Made by a program: the position numbers and the translations under genes
Assembly (NCBI GenBank): GCA_947459205.1
Contig: CANHCR010000010.1
Location: forward strand, 1-62,788
Source of the DNA: Caryophanales bacterium
GTDB taxonomy: Bacteria > Bacillota > Bacilli > Paenibacillales > CANHCR01
Direction of reading: 5' to 3'
Length of the DNA stretch: 62,788 bases
The notes under the pieces: model-generated
What the model was told of the DNA's origin: nothing
Databases searched by the model: none
Seen by the model: the letters and a program-made list of their open reading frames with translations, nothing else
Part shown: positions 55,581-62,788 of the stretch, piece after piece
How positions within the stretch are numbered: position 1 is the first letter of the stretch
Layout: the number at the start of each line of letters is the position of its first letter

Positions 55581-56610
55581 TCAACTTCGCAGAAACACAC
55601 ACTGCTCAAGCAATTTCGACCTCAAGCGATCGGTATGCCCATGTTTCGCGTGAGCCAACCAACTTTGCATGCTCCGGTGAATATCAGCGAAGTCCATCTC
55701 ACCACGAGCAAATTTCAACTTAAACTTGCGGATTTTGCGCTTCACTCGCTTCTTCGAGGAAGTCCGAATCTTGCGCACAACTTTGCCCGATTCCGTCAAA
55801 TAGGAATGGAAGCCAAGGTAGTCTACACCATTTCGGAGCGGGAATATTTGCGTCTTATCATTCAATTCGAGTCCAAGCCACGCCAAATGTTCACGAATGT
55901 TCGCCAAACATTGCTGCAAATGGGCTTTGTCAGGATGGATGAGCACGAAATCGTCCATATAACGCGAGTACCAACGGATGTTCAACTGTTCTTTGATCAT
56001 GCGGTCCATACGGTTCAAATAAAAGATGGCGAACCATTGCGAAGTCATGTTGCCGATGGGGATGCCGATGTTGCCTGTCGATGATGACGTCCAACAAGTG
56101 CAATAACTGGCGATCGGCAAGGTAAGGATAGAGCATTTCTTTCAGGCGGTCGTGTCGGATACGGTAAAAATATTTCAAGATGTCCGCTTTGAGTATGTAA
56201 CCGTCTGTCCCATGCTGGTGATAAAACTCGCGCATAAAGCGTGCCAAACGATACAAACCAAAATGGGTGCCTCTTCCCGGCCTGGAAGCACAATTGTCGT
56301 CAATCAGTTTACGATCGATGAACGGTGCGAGTACATTGTCGCAAAGGCTATGCTGCACGACGCGGTCACGATCGGGCAAACTCATGATCAGACGTTCTTT
56401 CGGTTCATAAATCGTGAATTCACGATATTTCCCCGACCGATAGCTGCCACTCATCAGTTCCTCTTGCAACTCGATCAAGTTGCGGTTCAAGTCGATTTCA
56501 AAACGAATGACTTCACGATTTCCTCGCTTTCCTCTACGTGCCAAGCGATGTGCATGGTACAAATGTTCAAACGTGTGGATTTGTTCATAAACGTTTTTCA
56601 GTCGCTTCAT
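55581..56610 (-). pseudogene. DGR-type reverse transcriptase, reading frame broken
   Basis: Reverse transcriptase of about 342 residues if the frame is joined. The first part (from ATG 56610, AGGGGG 5 nt upstream) starts MKRLKNVYEQIHTFEHLY and has REFTIYEPKERLI, a Arg-Pro-Gly-Arg-Gly turn and LKADILKYFY. After about 56080 the frame moves by one, and the second part carries IGIPIGNMTSQWFAIFYLN and the catalytic YMDDF in WYSRYMDDFVLIHP. GIPIGN-TSQ is the mark of diversity-generating retroelement enzymes. No maturase or integrase domain is present. The break could be a real mutation, a sequence error or, less likely, recoding. Confidence 0.85.
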
Positions 56611-56834
56611 CTTTACCCCCTGTCGTTGTGCCGACGGTCGCAACGTTCAAGTGTCGCTCAATCAGAACTGAAGCTTCGATCAAGCAACCTCTACCAGCAA
56701 CGTCCGCCGGCCAACAGTATGTGTTTATCCTGCAAAAAGAACAGGAAAGGGACAGAATTCCTTTGCCGTGTGTACGGACGGTCTCACATGATACTCGTAT
56801 CTGACGGTACGGCGAAGCGGGGCGCACTTTTATT

Positions 56835-56874
56835 GAAAAAATATCGCCTTACAGTATATGTGCGATATTTTCTC
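56835..56874. repeat. Hairpin 2 in the TR region
   Basis: 13-bp inverted repeat with one mismatch (arms 56835-56847 and 56862-56874, loop 14 nt). On the minus strand the first arm is GAGAAAATATCGC. It differs at only two positions from the arm of the other hairpin. Confidence 0.85.
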
Positions 56875-56934
56875 GGACACTTAACAGTCAGTAGTCAGTT
56901 TGTTAGCATTATCATTGTTGACATTACCGTCAAC

Positions 56935-56969
56935 GAGAAGATGTCGCATTAAAATAGCGACATCTTCTC
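56935..56969. repeat. Hairpin 1 in the TR region
   Basis: Perfect 13-bp inverted repeat GAGAAGATGTCGC / GCGACATCTTCTC (arms 56935-56947 and 56957-56969) with a 9-nt A/T-rich loop, lying between template blocks A and B. Confidence 0.93.
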
Positions 56970-57053
56970 AGGCACCTGCGGTCTCCAATCGTGACATTGC
57001 GTACATTGTTGTCATTCTCGGCGTTCGGGGTTTTTGGCAACCCTGTCCCTGTG

Positions 57054-57479
57054 TTACGACGGATAACGGCGCTTTTCACTTTTAATCCAAGCGCCCAGTA
57101 AGTTGCGGACATCATAAATGTGAAGGGCCATCTGCTCATGCTGTTTGGGCGTGATACAAGTCATCTCACGGGCAAGTGTAACGATATGGTCAAGTTCTTT
57201 GAGCGATGTGAGCGCCGCAAAAGAGAAATCGAGCCGTTTGGTGACACGCTCCGTATAGACTGCAGTGGCAAGTTCTTGTTTGGGGATGAACGTGTCATTC
57301 GCTTTATAAAGATTGGAAATGACATCAAGCGACAAGTTCTGCAGTTTAGCGACGAGTGAAAAGCGAAATTTCTTTGGCGCTGATTGCGTCACCTGAAAAA
57401 TATATGCAGACATGTTTTTTGCTTTCCTAATGACGGTCAGTTCCGACTCCTCTGTGCGATGATAACCGTTGCGGTTCAT
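57054..57479 (-). CDS. avd: Accessory variability determinant-like four-helix bundle protein (Avd)
   Basis: A 141-residue basic, all-helical protein of the S23/bAvd group. Family marks are SELTVIRKAKNMSAYIFQVT, APKKFRFSLVAKLQNLSLD and the C-terminal ALTSLKELDHIV ... RNLLGAWIKSEKRR. In DGRs Avd forms a pentamer that binds the reverse transcriptase and the template RNA and is needed for mutagenic cDNA synthesis. The start is ATG 57479 with AGGAGG 6 nt upstream. It lies between the first kinase target and the TR, the order known from the Bordetella phage BPP-1 element. Confidence 0.88.
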   Translation of the reverse strand: MNRNGYHRTEESELTVIRKAKNMSAYIFQVTQSAPKKFRFSLVAKLQNLSLDVISNLYKANDTFIPKQELATAVYTERVTKRLDFSFAALTSLKELDHIVTLAREMTCITPKQHEQMALHIYDVRNLLGAWIKSEKRRYPS

Positions 57480-57513
57480 CAGTATCCTCCTCATAAATGG
57501 CTAAAAATCTTCG

Positions 57514-57539
57514 TCGCCTGCTCGATCCGTCGCAGACGA
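57514..57539. repeat. Hairpin downstream of target gene 1
   Basis: TCGCCTGC / GCAGACGA, an 8-bp stem with one G-T pair and a 10-nt loop, inside a roughly 100-bp element (about 57505-57605) that recurs after target gene 2. On the coding strand ATTTTT follows, so it may also terminate transcription. DGRs commonly need such a hairpin after the variable repeat. Confidence 0.7.
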
Positions 57540-57586
57540 AAAAACAGGGACCGTTCGGTTCGGCGGAGCTCACCTGCGCGATCTCG

Positions 57587-59650
57587 TTATTCCGATTTAA
57601 CCGTGTATGGTTTCTTCGCCGTACCTGCTCCATCCGATGTGAAGATAGCAGATTGCAGATTTAGCTGCAAAGCGGGGCGCACACCGATACCGTCGTCGCC
57701 CGCATAGGCGTCTCTGGGAATATTACCGCTAAGGCTGACAACGCGTACATCATTGTCATTCCCGACCAAAGGAGTGTTTAACCAATAATGCCATTTTTCA
57801 CCTACTTTCAATCTTTCATCTATGTATTTGCTATTTTTAACTGCCTCTGCTGTCGGTTCACCAATCCACCAATTTTCACCTAAAATTGTTCGGTTATCAT
57901 ACATATACTCTTTCAAATCTTTCACCGACAGTAAAAAAACCTTATCGTTCATGTTTTTGTACCAAGCGGAGTCATAATTTTTAACAACATTTACGATACT
58001 CTCATTATAAATATGACCTACGTTGCCACCATCAGCCTGATTTTCATCAATTGTCGCTAGCAAAACCTTGTGTATACGAGGTTTGATGTAACCTCGTTCT
58101 TTTTTCGTAAAATTACCATCGGCCAAAAATCCTTTTTCCATGTCATAAAAGTTCTCTCCATCCCACATATTATCAGCATTAGGTCGATTTTGCTTCCAAG
58201 AAATAGACCGTTCGTCGCTATTCAACCACTGAGTTAGATTTGCATTTTCATAGTTATTGCTACCAAAATCTCTTCGGGTACCCTCTGGATGATATTTTCC
58301 TGCCGCATCAAACGCCTTAATACTTATGATCTTATCACTAAACAACATCGGATTGTCGTCCTCGTCCTTATGAATCACGCGCCAAATAATCGGTTGATTG
58401 TAATATTTTCCGAAGCGGATGTAGTCGCCGATTTTGAGGTTTGGAATATTTCTGTTTCTAACTTCTGATGTTGTTTGTTCTAATCCAACAGGAAAAACAG
58501 TAGTTACTGTCTGATTAACAGAAATAGAAATAAACGAGATTACTATGAAAAACATAATTATCCCAACAGCAATCATAATAAGAGTCCATTCAAAAACATT
58601 AAAATCCGTCCACTTTTGAGGATTAGTTATACTTTTTTGAATTTCTACATAATCTGTAACTTGCATTTTTGGCTTTGTATCCAAAACATCAACCAACGCC
58701 TGCTGAAACTCCGTCATCGACTGCCAGCGCTCAGCCCCGCGGATCGCCAAACCCTTCATGACCGCTTGCTCTACGTTCGCAGGAACACCCGCCACTACAC
58801 GACCGAGCGGCTCAACCACCTCTTCTTCCATACGCGCCATCGCATCGGCCGGCACCACACCTGACACCGCCGCATAGAGCGTCGCCGACACTGCATACAC
58901 ATCGGTCCACGGTCCCTGTTTGCCGCGCGACGAATATTGCTCACTCGGCGCATAGCCCGGCTTCAAGATGACCGACAAACTTTTGCTTACGTCGCCGAGC
59001 GACTGGCGCGCCGCCCCGAAGTCGAGCAACTTCACACGTTTGTCGCGCGTAATGTATATATTGTCGGGACTGACGTCACGATGCAGCATGCTGACGGAGT
59101 GTACCTCGCGCAGCGCATCCATCACCGGCGCCATGATCTGCAGCGCGTCTTGTAACGGAATGTGTCCGCCCTTCTGCGCCAAATATTGTTTCAGCGTCAC
59201 CCCTTCGACATACTCCATGACGATATAAGCAGTGTTGTTCGCATGAAAAAAGTCGAGAATTGAGACGATGCCTGGGTGGTTGTTGAACTTGGCGAGTGTG
59301 CGCGCCTCATCGAGAAACTTGTCCATGCCGTGCTGAAAATGCTCTGAGCGTTCCCCGGAGTAGACCATGATGTTGGTCTGTTGTAGGGCGCGGGTTGCAA
59401 AATCGCGCGGCAAATATTCCTTGATGGCGATTTTTTGGCGAAGCATCAAGTCGAGTGCGAGATAGGTGTTGCCGAAGCCGCCCGAACCGAGAATGCGGCC
59501 GATCAGATACTTGTTATGGAGCAATGTTCGCAGTGGCAACGCGTGCGGTTCTGCCGGCAAGTAGCGGTCATCAACGCTGCAACTCGGGCAGACGGCTTGT
59601 CCGGATTGTTTTTCGGACATGCAGTTCATACAAATGTAGTTTGTGTCCAC
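57587..59650 (-). CDS. DGR target 1: zinc-ribbon Ser/Thr kinase, membrane helix, DUF6273-like variable domain
   Basis: 687 residues from GTG 59650 (AGGTGAG 6 nt upstream). A zinc ribbon (CMNCMSEK..CPSC, residues ~7-24) leads to a Hanks-type kinase (GSGGFGNTY, IAIKEY, LHRDVSPDN, LLDFGAAR, KPGYAPSEQY). One membrane helix follows at ~353-378. The extracellular DUF6273-like domain (~406-685) has IIWRVIHKD, LTQWLNSDE and DKVFLLSVKDL. The variable repeat codes for ~623-661, just before VRPALQLNLQSAIF. All kinase catalytic residues are present. It signals inward from a diversified ectodomain (inference). Confidence 0.87.
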   Translation of the reverse strand: MDTNYICMNCMSEKQSGQAVCPSCSVDDRYLPAEPHALPLRTLLHNKYLIGRILGSGGFGNTYLALDLMLRQKIAIKEYLPRDFATRALQQTNIMVYSGERSEHFQHGMDKFLDEARTLAKFNNHPGIVSILDFFHANNTAYIVMEYVEGVTLKQYLAQKGGHIPLQDALQIMAPVMDALREVHSVSMLHRDVSPDNIYITRDKRVKLLDFGAARQSLGDVSKSLSVILKPGYAPSEQYSSRGKQGPWTDVYAVSATLYAAVSGVVPADAMARMEEEVVEPLGRVVAGVPANVEQAVMKGLAIRGAERWQSMTEFQQALVDVLDTKPKMQVTDYVEIQKSITNPQKWTDFNVFEWTLIMIAVGIIMFFIVISFISISVNQTVTTVFPVGLEQTTSEVRNRNIPNLKIGDYIRFGKYYNQPIIWRVIHKDEDDNPMLFSDKIISIKAFDAAGKYHPEGTRRDFGSNNYENANLTQWLNSDERSISWKQNRPNADNMWDGENFYDMEKGFLADGNFTKKERGYIKPRIHKVLLATIDENQADGGNVGHIYNESIVNVVKNYDSAWYKNMNDKVFLLSVKDLKEYMYDNRTILGENWWIGEPTAEAVKNSKYIDERLKVGEKWHYWLNTPLVGNDNDVRVVSLSGNIPRDAYAGDDGIGVRPALQLNLQSAIFTSDGAGTAKKPYTVKSE
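57670..57783 (-). repeat. Variable repeat 1 (VR1)
   Basis: About 114 nt at the 3' end of target gene 1, encoding NTPLVGNDNDVRVVSLSGN onward and ending in GTGCGCCCCGCTT, shared with the TR. The 39-nt core (57737-57775) aligns gap-free with the template at 56993-57031, with 11 differences, 6 at template adenines. Confidence 0.75.
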
Positions 59651-59706
59651 AGTGGGCTCACCTGCTTTCAAGTAATTAAAGTTATTAGAATATCGAAAAA
59701 TCGTCG

Positions 59707-59732
59707 TCGCCTGCTCCATCCGTCGCAGGCGA
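59707..59732. repeat. Hairpin downstream of target gene 2
   Basis: TCGCCTGC / GCAGGCGA, a perfect 8-bp stem with a 10-nt loop, the counterpart of the hairpin after target 1. The surrounding ~100 bp (59695-59797) is clearly similar to 57505-57605. One arm change is compensated as G-T in the other copy. Confidence 0.72.
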
Positions 59733-59779
59733 TCCAAGCGGGACCGATAGGTTCGGTGGGGCTCAACTACGCGGTCTGT

Positions 59780-62026
59780 TTATTGCACTTGGACCGTGTA
59801 CGGATTTTTCTCCGTACCTGCTCCATCCGATGTGAAGATCGCAGATTGCAGATTTAGTTGCAAAGCGGGGCGAACACCAACGTCGTCACCGCGAGCATGG
59901 TTGCCGTAGTGGACGCCACCAGCATCGTAGACAAAGCGCACAACGCTGCCATACTCGACGTTAGGGGTATTTAACCAATAATACCACTTTTTACCTACTT
60001 TTAAACCATCGTTTTCATACGTACTATTAGCAACAGCCTCCGCTGTCGGTTCACCAATCCACCAGTTTTCACCGAATGTTAATCGGTGATCATACACATA
60101 CTCTTTCAAATCTTTCACCGACAGTAAAAACACCTGATCCGTCACGTTCTCATACCAAGCCGAATCGTAATTCTGTACAACTTTAGTGATATTGGAATCA
60201 TATTGATGCACGTTGTTCCCGCCATCCGCCTGATTGCTATCAATTTCAGCTAACAAAACCTTGTGCGTACGAGGTTTAATGTAACTTCGTTCAGCAGCCG
60301 TAAAGTGGTCACTTGCTAGGAAACCTTTTTCCTGATCATAAGGATTATCTCCCCACGTATTTTCTTTCGTCGGTCGGTTCTGCCACCAATCAATTTTTTG
60401 TTCATCACTATTCAGCCATTGACGAAGATTTGATTTCTCATAAAAATTACTCCCCCACGATTCTCTATTAGAATTCGAGTGATACTCCCCTCTCGCATCA
60501 AACGCCTTGATACTAATAATCTTGTCGCTAAACAACATCGGGTCTCCATCCTTATCATTGTGGATCACCCGCCACAAAATCGGCGCCTTGTTATATTTTC
60601 CGAATTGCACATACTCGCCAATCTCCAGTTCGTCGCGTCCAACCTTCAATTCTACCCGTCCATTCGCATGAAACGCTGTGCCAGCCTTTGGCTGTTGTGC
60701 AACCACACTGTCCGCCTGCTCTTGGTTGAACACATACTCAATCAGCAGTTTGTTTTCTGGTACCCCTCGATCCAACAACTCCTGCTTCACTTGCTCAATC
60801 GGCAGACCGACATAATCGCCATGACTTTTGTCCATTAAAATAAACCAACCCAAATACAGCAAAAGCACCGATAGCACCGCAACCCCCGAGCCAATCGTCC
60901 ACCGATTCCATTTGATGCGAATGCCGGGTTTACGACTAATAGGCGGTGTTGTATCTACCGAATCCTTTTCATCCGCATTAGCGCTTACAGACACATCGAG
61001 TTTGAGCGGTGTGGGTTTGGCAACATGCTGCTTGACCGCTTGGCTCACCGACTCGCCATCCGCCTGAATGTGCAACGCCCGCTGAAACGCCTCCACCGTT
61101 TGAAAACGATCTCTGCCGCGCACCGCAAGCGCCGTCATGATGCCTTTTTCGATATCGGCAGGGATGCTGGCGACAATTTTCGACAACGGCACGAGCGTAT
61201 CTTCGTCAAAACGGTCGAGCGAGTCGGGCGGCAAAACGCCCGTCACACAATGATAAATCGTCGCCGCCACCGCATAAATATCCGTCCACGGTCCCTGTTT
61301 GCCACGCGAACGATACTGCTCCTCCGGCGCATAACCCGGCTTCAAGATCACCGACAAACTTTTGCTCGCCTCACCCATCGCATGGCGCGCCGCCCCGAAA
61401 TCGAGCAGTTTCACCTGGCGTGTGGCCGTGATGTATATGTTCTCGGGACTGATGTCGCGGTGCAAAATGCCGGCGCCATGCACCTCCCGCAGCGCATCGA
61501 GCACAGGCGCGATGATCTCCAACGTCTGCTCGAGCGACAACTTGCCGCCTTTGCGCTGCAGATATTCTTTGAGCGTAATGCCGTCGATGTACTCCATCAC
61601 GATATACGCGGTGTTGTTCTCGTGGAAAAAGTCGATGATTGAAACGATGCCGGGATGATCGTTGAATCGCGAGAGCGTTTTCGCCTCCTCCAAAAACTTA
61701 TCCATGCCGACGCGGTACTGACTGGCCGTCGTCTCGTCGACCAACGTCACTTCCTGCTCCTCAATGCGGCGCGAGGCGATGCCGTATGGCATGTACTCTT
61801 TGATCGCACACTTGCGGTCCAAGTTTAGATTGAAGGCCAAGTACGTATTGCCGAAACCACCCGAACCGAGCAGTTTGCCGATCAAATAGCGATTTTGCAA
61901 CACCAAACCAGGTTGCATCGCATTGAGCGTTTTTTGTAGTTTTTTGTCGTCCGTGTTGCACGATGCGCAAATGCCGGGTTGCGCTTTAGGTGCCATACAA
62001 TTGAGGCAGCGATAATAGTTGACCAT
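59780..62026 (-). CDS. DGR target 2: zinc-ribbon Ser/Thr kinase, membrane helix, PASTA and DUF6273-like variable domain
   Basis: 748 residues, a paralog of target 1. Zinc ribbon (CLNCMAPK..CASC), kinase at ~43-300 (GSGGFGNTY, CAIKEYMP, LHRDISPEN, LLDFGAAR, KPGYAPEEQY), membrane helix ~375-400, a PASTA-like domain ~402-460 (DYVGLPIEQVKQELLDRGV) that may sense wall fragments, then the DUF6273-like domain ~465-745. The variable repeat covers ~684-722, before VRPALQLNLQSAIFTSDG. GGGGAG precedes the ATG by about 11 nt. Target 1 lacks the PASTA part, so the pair diverged in the extracellular stalk. Confidence 0.88.
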   Translation of the reverse strand: MVNYYRCLNCMAPKAQPGICASCNTDDKKLQKTLNAMQPGLVLQNRYLIGKLLGSGGFGNTYLAFNLNLDRKCAIKEYMPYGIASRRIEEQEVTLVDETTASQYRVGMDKFLEEAKTLSRFNDHPGIVSIIDFFHENNTAYIVMEYIDGITLKEYLQRKGGKLSLEQTLEIIAPVLDALREVHGAGILHRDISPENIYITATRQVKLLDFGAARHAMGEASKSLSVILKPGYAPEEQYRSRGKQGPWTDIYAVAATIYHCVTGVLPPDSLDRFDEDTLVPLSKIVASIPADIEKGIMTALAVRGRDRFQTVEAFQRALHIQADGESVSQAVKQHVAKPTPLKLDVSVSANADEKDSVDTTPPISRKPGIRIKWNRWTIGSGVAVLSVLLLYLGWFILMDKSHGDYVGLPIEQVKQELLDRGVPENKLLIEYVFNQEQADSVVAQQPKAGTAFHANGRVELKVGRDELEIGEYVQFGKYNKAPILWRVIHNDKDGDPMLFSDKIISIKAFDARGEYHSNSNRESWGSNFYEKSNLRQWLNSDEQKIDWWQNRPTKENTWGDNPYDQEKGFLASDHFTAAERSYIKPRTHKVLLAEIDSNQADGGNNVHQYDSNITKVVQNYDSAWYENVTDQVFLLSVKDLKEYVYDHRLTFGENWWIGEPTAEAVANSTYENDGLKVGKKWYYWLNTPNVEYGSVVRFVYDAGGVHYGNHARGDDVGVRPALQLNLQSAIFTSDGAGTEKNPYTVQVQ
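59863..59975 (-). repeat. Variable repeat 2 (VR2)
   Basis: About 113 nt in target gene 2, encoding NTPNVEYGSVVRFVYDAGG onward and ending near GTTCGCCCCGCTT. The core (59930-59968) aligns gap-free to the template with 10 differences, 8 at template adenines. For example AAT becomes TAT, GTT and TTT, while neighbouring CGC and GTC stay unchanged. Confidence 0.78.
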
Positions 62027-62078
62027 GCGTTAGGAATCTCCCCTTTTTTGAAAAAAGCAGTTTCAAATGTTACCGAGT

Positions 62079-62788
62079 TTATCGTTGTACCTTCACGCCA
62101 AGTGCTTGTCCGAAAAAGTTGAGCGGCACGAACGGCACGCCGCCGTATAGTTGCACTGGCGAATTGAGATTGAATGTGCGTTTGTCGACGGTAGCCTTCG
62201 GTTTGATGCCGACGGTCAGTGTGATCTGCGCGCCACCAGGTTTGCTCGCACGGATTGTTTTTGTGGACGCGTTGTAAGATGACGTCAATCCAAGAGCGCT
62301 GAATACATCTTTGTAAGGCACGAGCGCGTCGGATGTTTTCGGAGGCGATGAAAGTCTGACGGGACGTCCATTAAAGGAGAGCGAGTTTCCACTTAGACGC
62401 AACGTAGGGCTGAACGTATAGCGCAGTGTTTTGCTCACCGTCTTGCCCTCACGGTCAACTGCTATGACGGTGTACGTCTTGTTCGAACCCGATTCAATGC
62501 CGCCCACCTCAGCGTTGCAACGATTAGAGGGCGTAACTGCGACTTGGAGATTGTCACGGCGAATCCGGTACTCGCGGATGCCGACGCTGCTCTGCGCACA
62601 GTTCCAACTGAGCGTCAGCGAGTTGTATGATTGAACCGTTACAGACAAAGCACCATTGAAAGTTAGTCCGCCGCCACTCGTCGTCACGCTGATCGGACTG
62701 CTATAACTGGACTCGTTGCCTGCAGCGTCATAGGCGAGCACACGCAACGTGTAGGTTGTGCCAGGTTTTCGGTTGCTGATTGTCATCG
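62079..62788 (-). CDS. Surface protein with FN3 and copper-amine-oxidase-like domains (N-terminus outside window)
   Basis: C-terminal part, about 236 residues visible, of a protein running off the window end. A fibronectin type III-like segment (TYTLRVLAYDAAGNESSYS) is followed by a second one (LTLSWNCAQSSVGIREYRI) and a copper-amine-oxidase N-terminal-like stalk domain (VPYKDVFSALGLTSSYNAST, PFVPLNFFGQALGV). The latter also occurs in the S41 protease and the amidase of this window. It probably binds or spans the cell wall. It lies 52 bp before DGR target 2 on the same strand. Confidence 0.75.
   Translation of the reverse strand, partial: MTISNRKPGTTYTLRVLAYDAAGNESSYSSPISVTTSGGGLTFNGALSVTVQSYNSLTLSWNCAQSSVGIREYRIRRDNLQVAVTPSNRCNAEVGGIESGSNKTYTVIAVDREGKTVSKTLRYTFSPTLRLSGNSLSFNGRPVRLSSPPKTSDALVPYKDVFSALGLTSSYNASTKTIRASKPGGAQITLTVGIKPKATVDKRTFNLNSPVQLYGGVPFVPLNFFGQALGVKVQR

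Larger units (their letters stand above)
56815..57042 (-). repeat. DGR template repeat region (TR), interrupted
   Basis: Non-coding stretch between avd and the reverse transcriptase, in the usual TR position. On the minus strand it is full of AAC/AAT. Block A (56993-57031) aligns without gaps to both variable repeats in the kinase genes; 8 of 10 differences to VR2 and 6 of 11 to VR1 fall at template adenines (14 of 39 positions). Block B (56902-56931) resembles the next part of the variable repeats with one codon missing. The end (56815-56827) matches the variable-repeat ends, GTGCGCCCCGCTT, like an IMH. Two hairpins interrupt it. Confidence 0.75.

Noticed and set aside
55581-56610. Group II intron or retron reverse transcriptase
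   Set aside because: No maturase/endonuclease domain and no msr-msd-like RNA are seen; GIPIGN-TSQ, an Avd gene and a TR-like region favour a DGR.
56152-56952. 266-codon plus-strand frame opposite the reverse transcriptase and the template region
   Set aside because: It covers RT motifs and the TR on the other strand and its product has no recognisable motif.

Overview
The window is chromosomal DNA from a spore-forming, low-to-mid GC Gram-positive bacterium of the Bacilli. CotE, GlnR, a B. subtilis-like methionine salvage set, a DynA-type double dynamin, ParE/ParC and strong AGGAGG-type ribosome binding sites all point there. TTG is used unusually often as a start codon. I cannot name the species from sequence alone.

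Layout. (1) 1-5268, minus strand: glnA (cut by the window edge), glnR, an YnbB-like PLP enzyme, hflX and a membrane-anchored cyclophilin. (2) 5436-7320, plus strand: an ABC-F ATPase and a 100-residue unknown protein. (3) 7374-10773, minus strand: a thiamine-precursor salvage operon (thiY, thiX, thiZ, tenA) behind a promoter, a TPP riboswitch and its terminator. (4) 10790-25963, minus strand: a class A PBP, then the DNA repair/RNA block hfq-miaA-rsmJ-like-mutL-S41 protease-mutS, an amidoligase, cotE, an ArAE-type membrane protein and an M32 carboxypeptidase. (5) 26063-27200, plus strand: a HesB-like protein and an FG-GAP-like protein. (6) 27276-35164, minus strand: SGNH hydrolase, ABC-2 exporter, parE, parC, a Dabb protein and a membrane protein. 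(7) 35385-35896: a degraded secreted-protein gene whose start codon is followed directly by a stop. (8) 35958-44797, minus strand: dynA, a small protein, nth, an amidase and leuCD, with a divergent lysR. (9) 45881-55172: mtnU and an Rpn-family nuclease on the minus strand, then a plus-strand operon mtnE-proB-proA-proC-mtnW-mtnX-mtnB that places proline synthesis inside methionine salvage.

The most notable region is 55540-62026, which I read as a chromosomal diversity-generating retroelement (DGR). In coding order (minus strand) it has two tandem paralogous target genes, an Avd-type four-helix accessory protein, a template-repeat region with adenine-rich AAC/AAT codons, and a DGR-type reverse transcriptase. 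Each target is a zinc-ribbon Ser/Thr kinase with a transmembrane segment and an extracellular DUF6273-like domain; one also has a PASTA domain. The variable repeats sit near the C-termini of the two kinases. In one gap-free 39-nt block, 8 of 10 template/VR2 differences fall on template adenines. Each target gene is followed by the same roughly 100-bp element carrying a hairpin. The system would diversify the ligand-binding end of transmembrane kinases. There are also signs of decay: the reverse transcriptase reading frame is broken just before its GIPIGN motif, and the template is interrupted by two related hairpins.

The window ends inside an FN3/copper-amine-oxidase-like surface protein that lies upstream of the DGR. 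No rRNA, tRNA, CRISPR array or classical insertion sequence was found.
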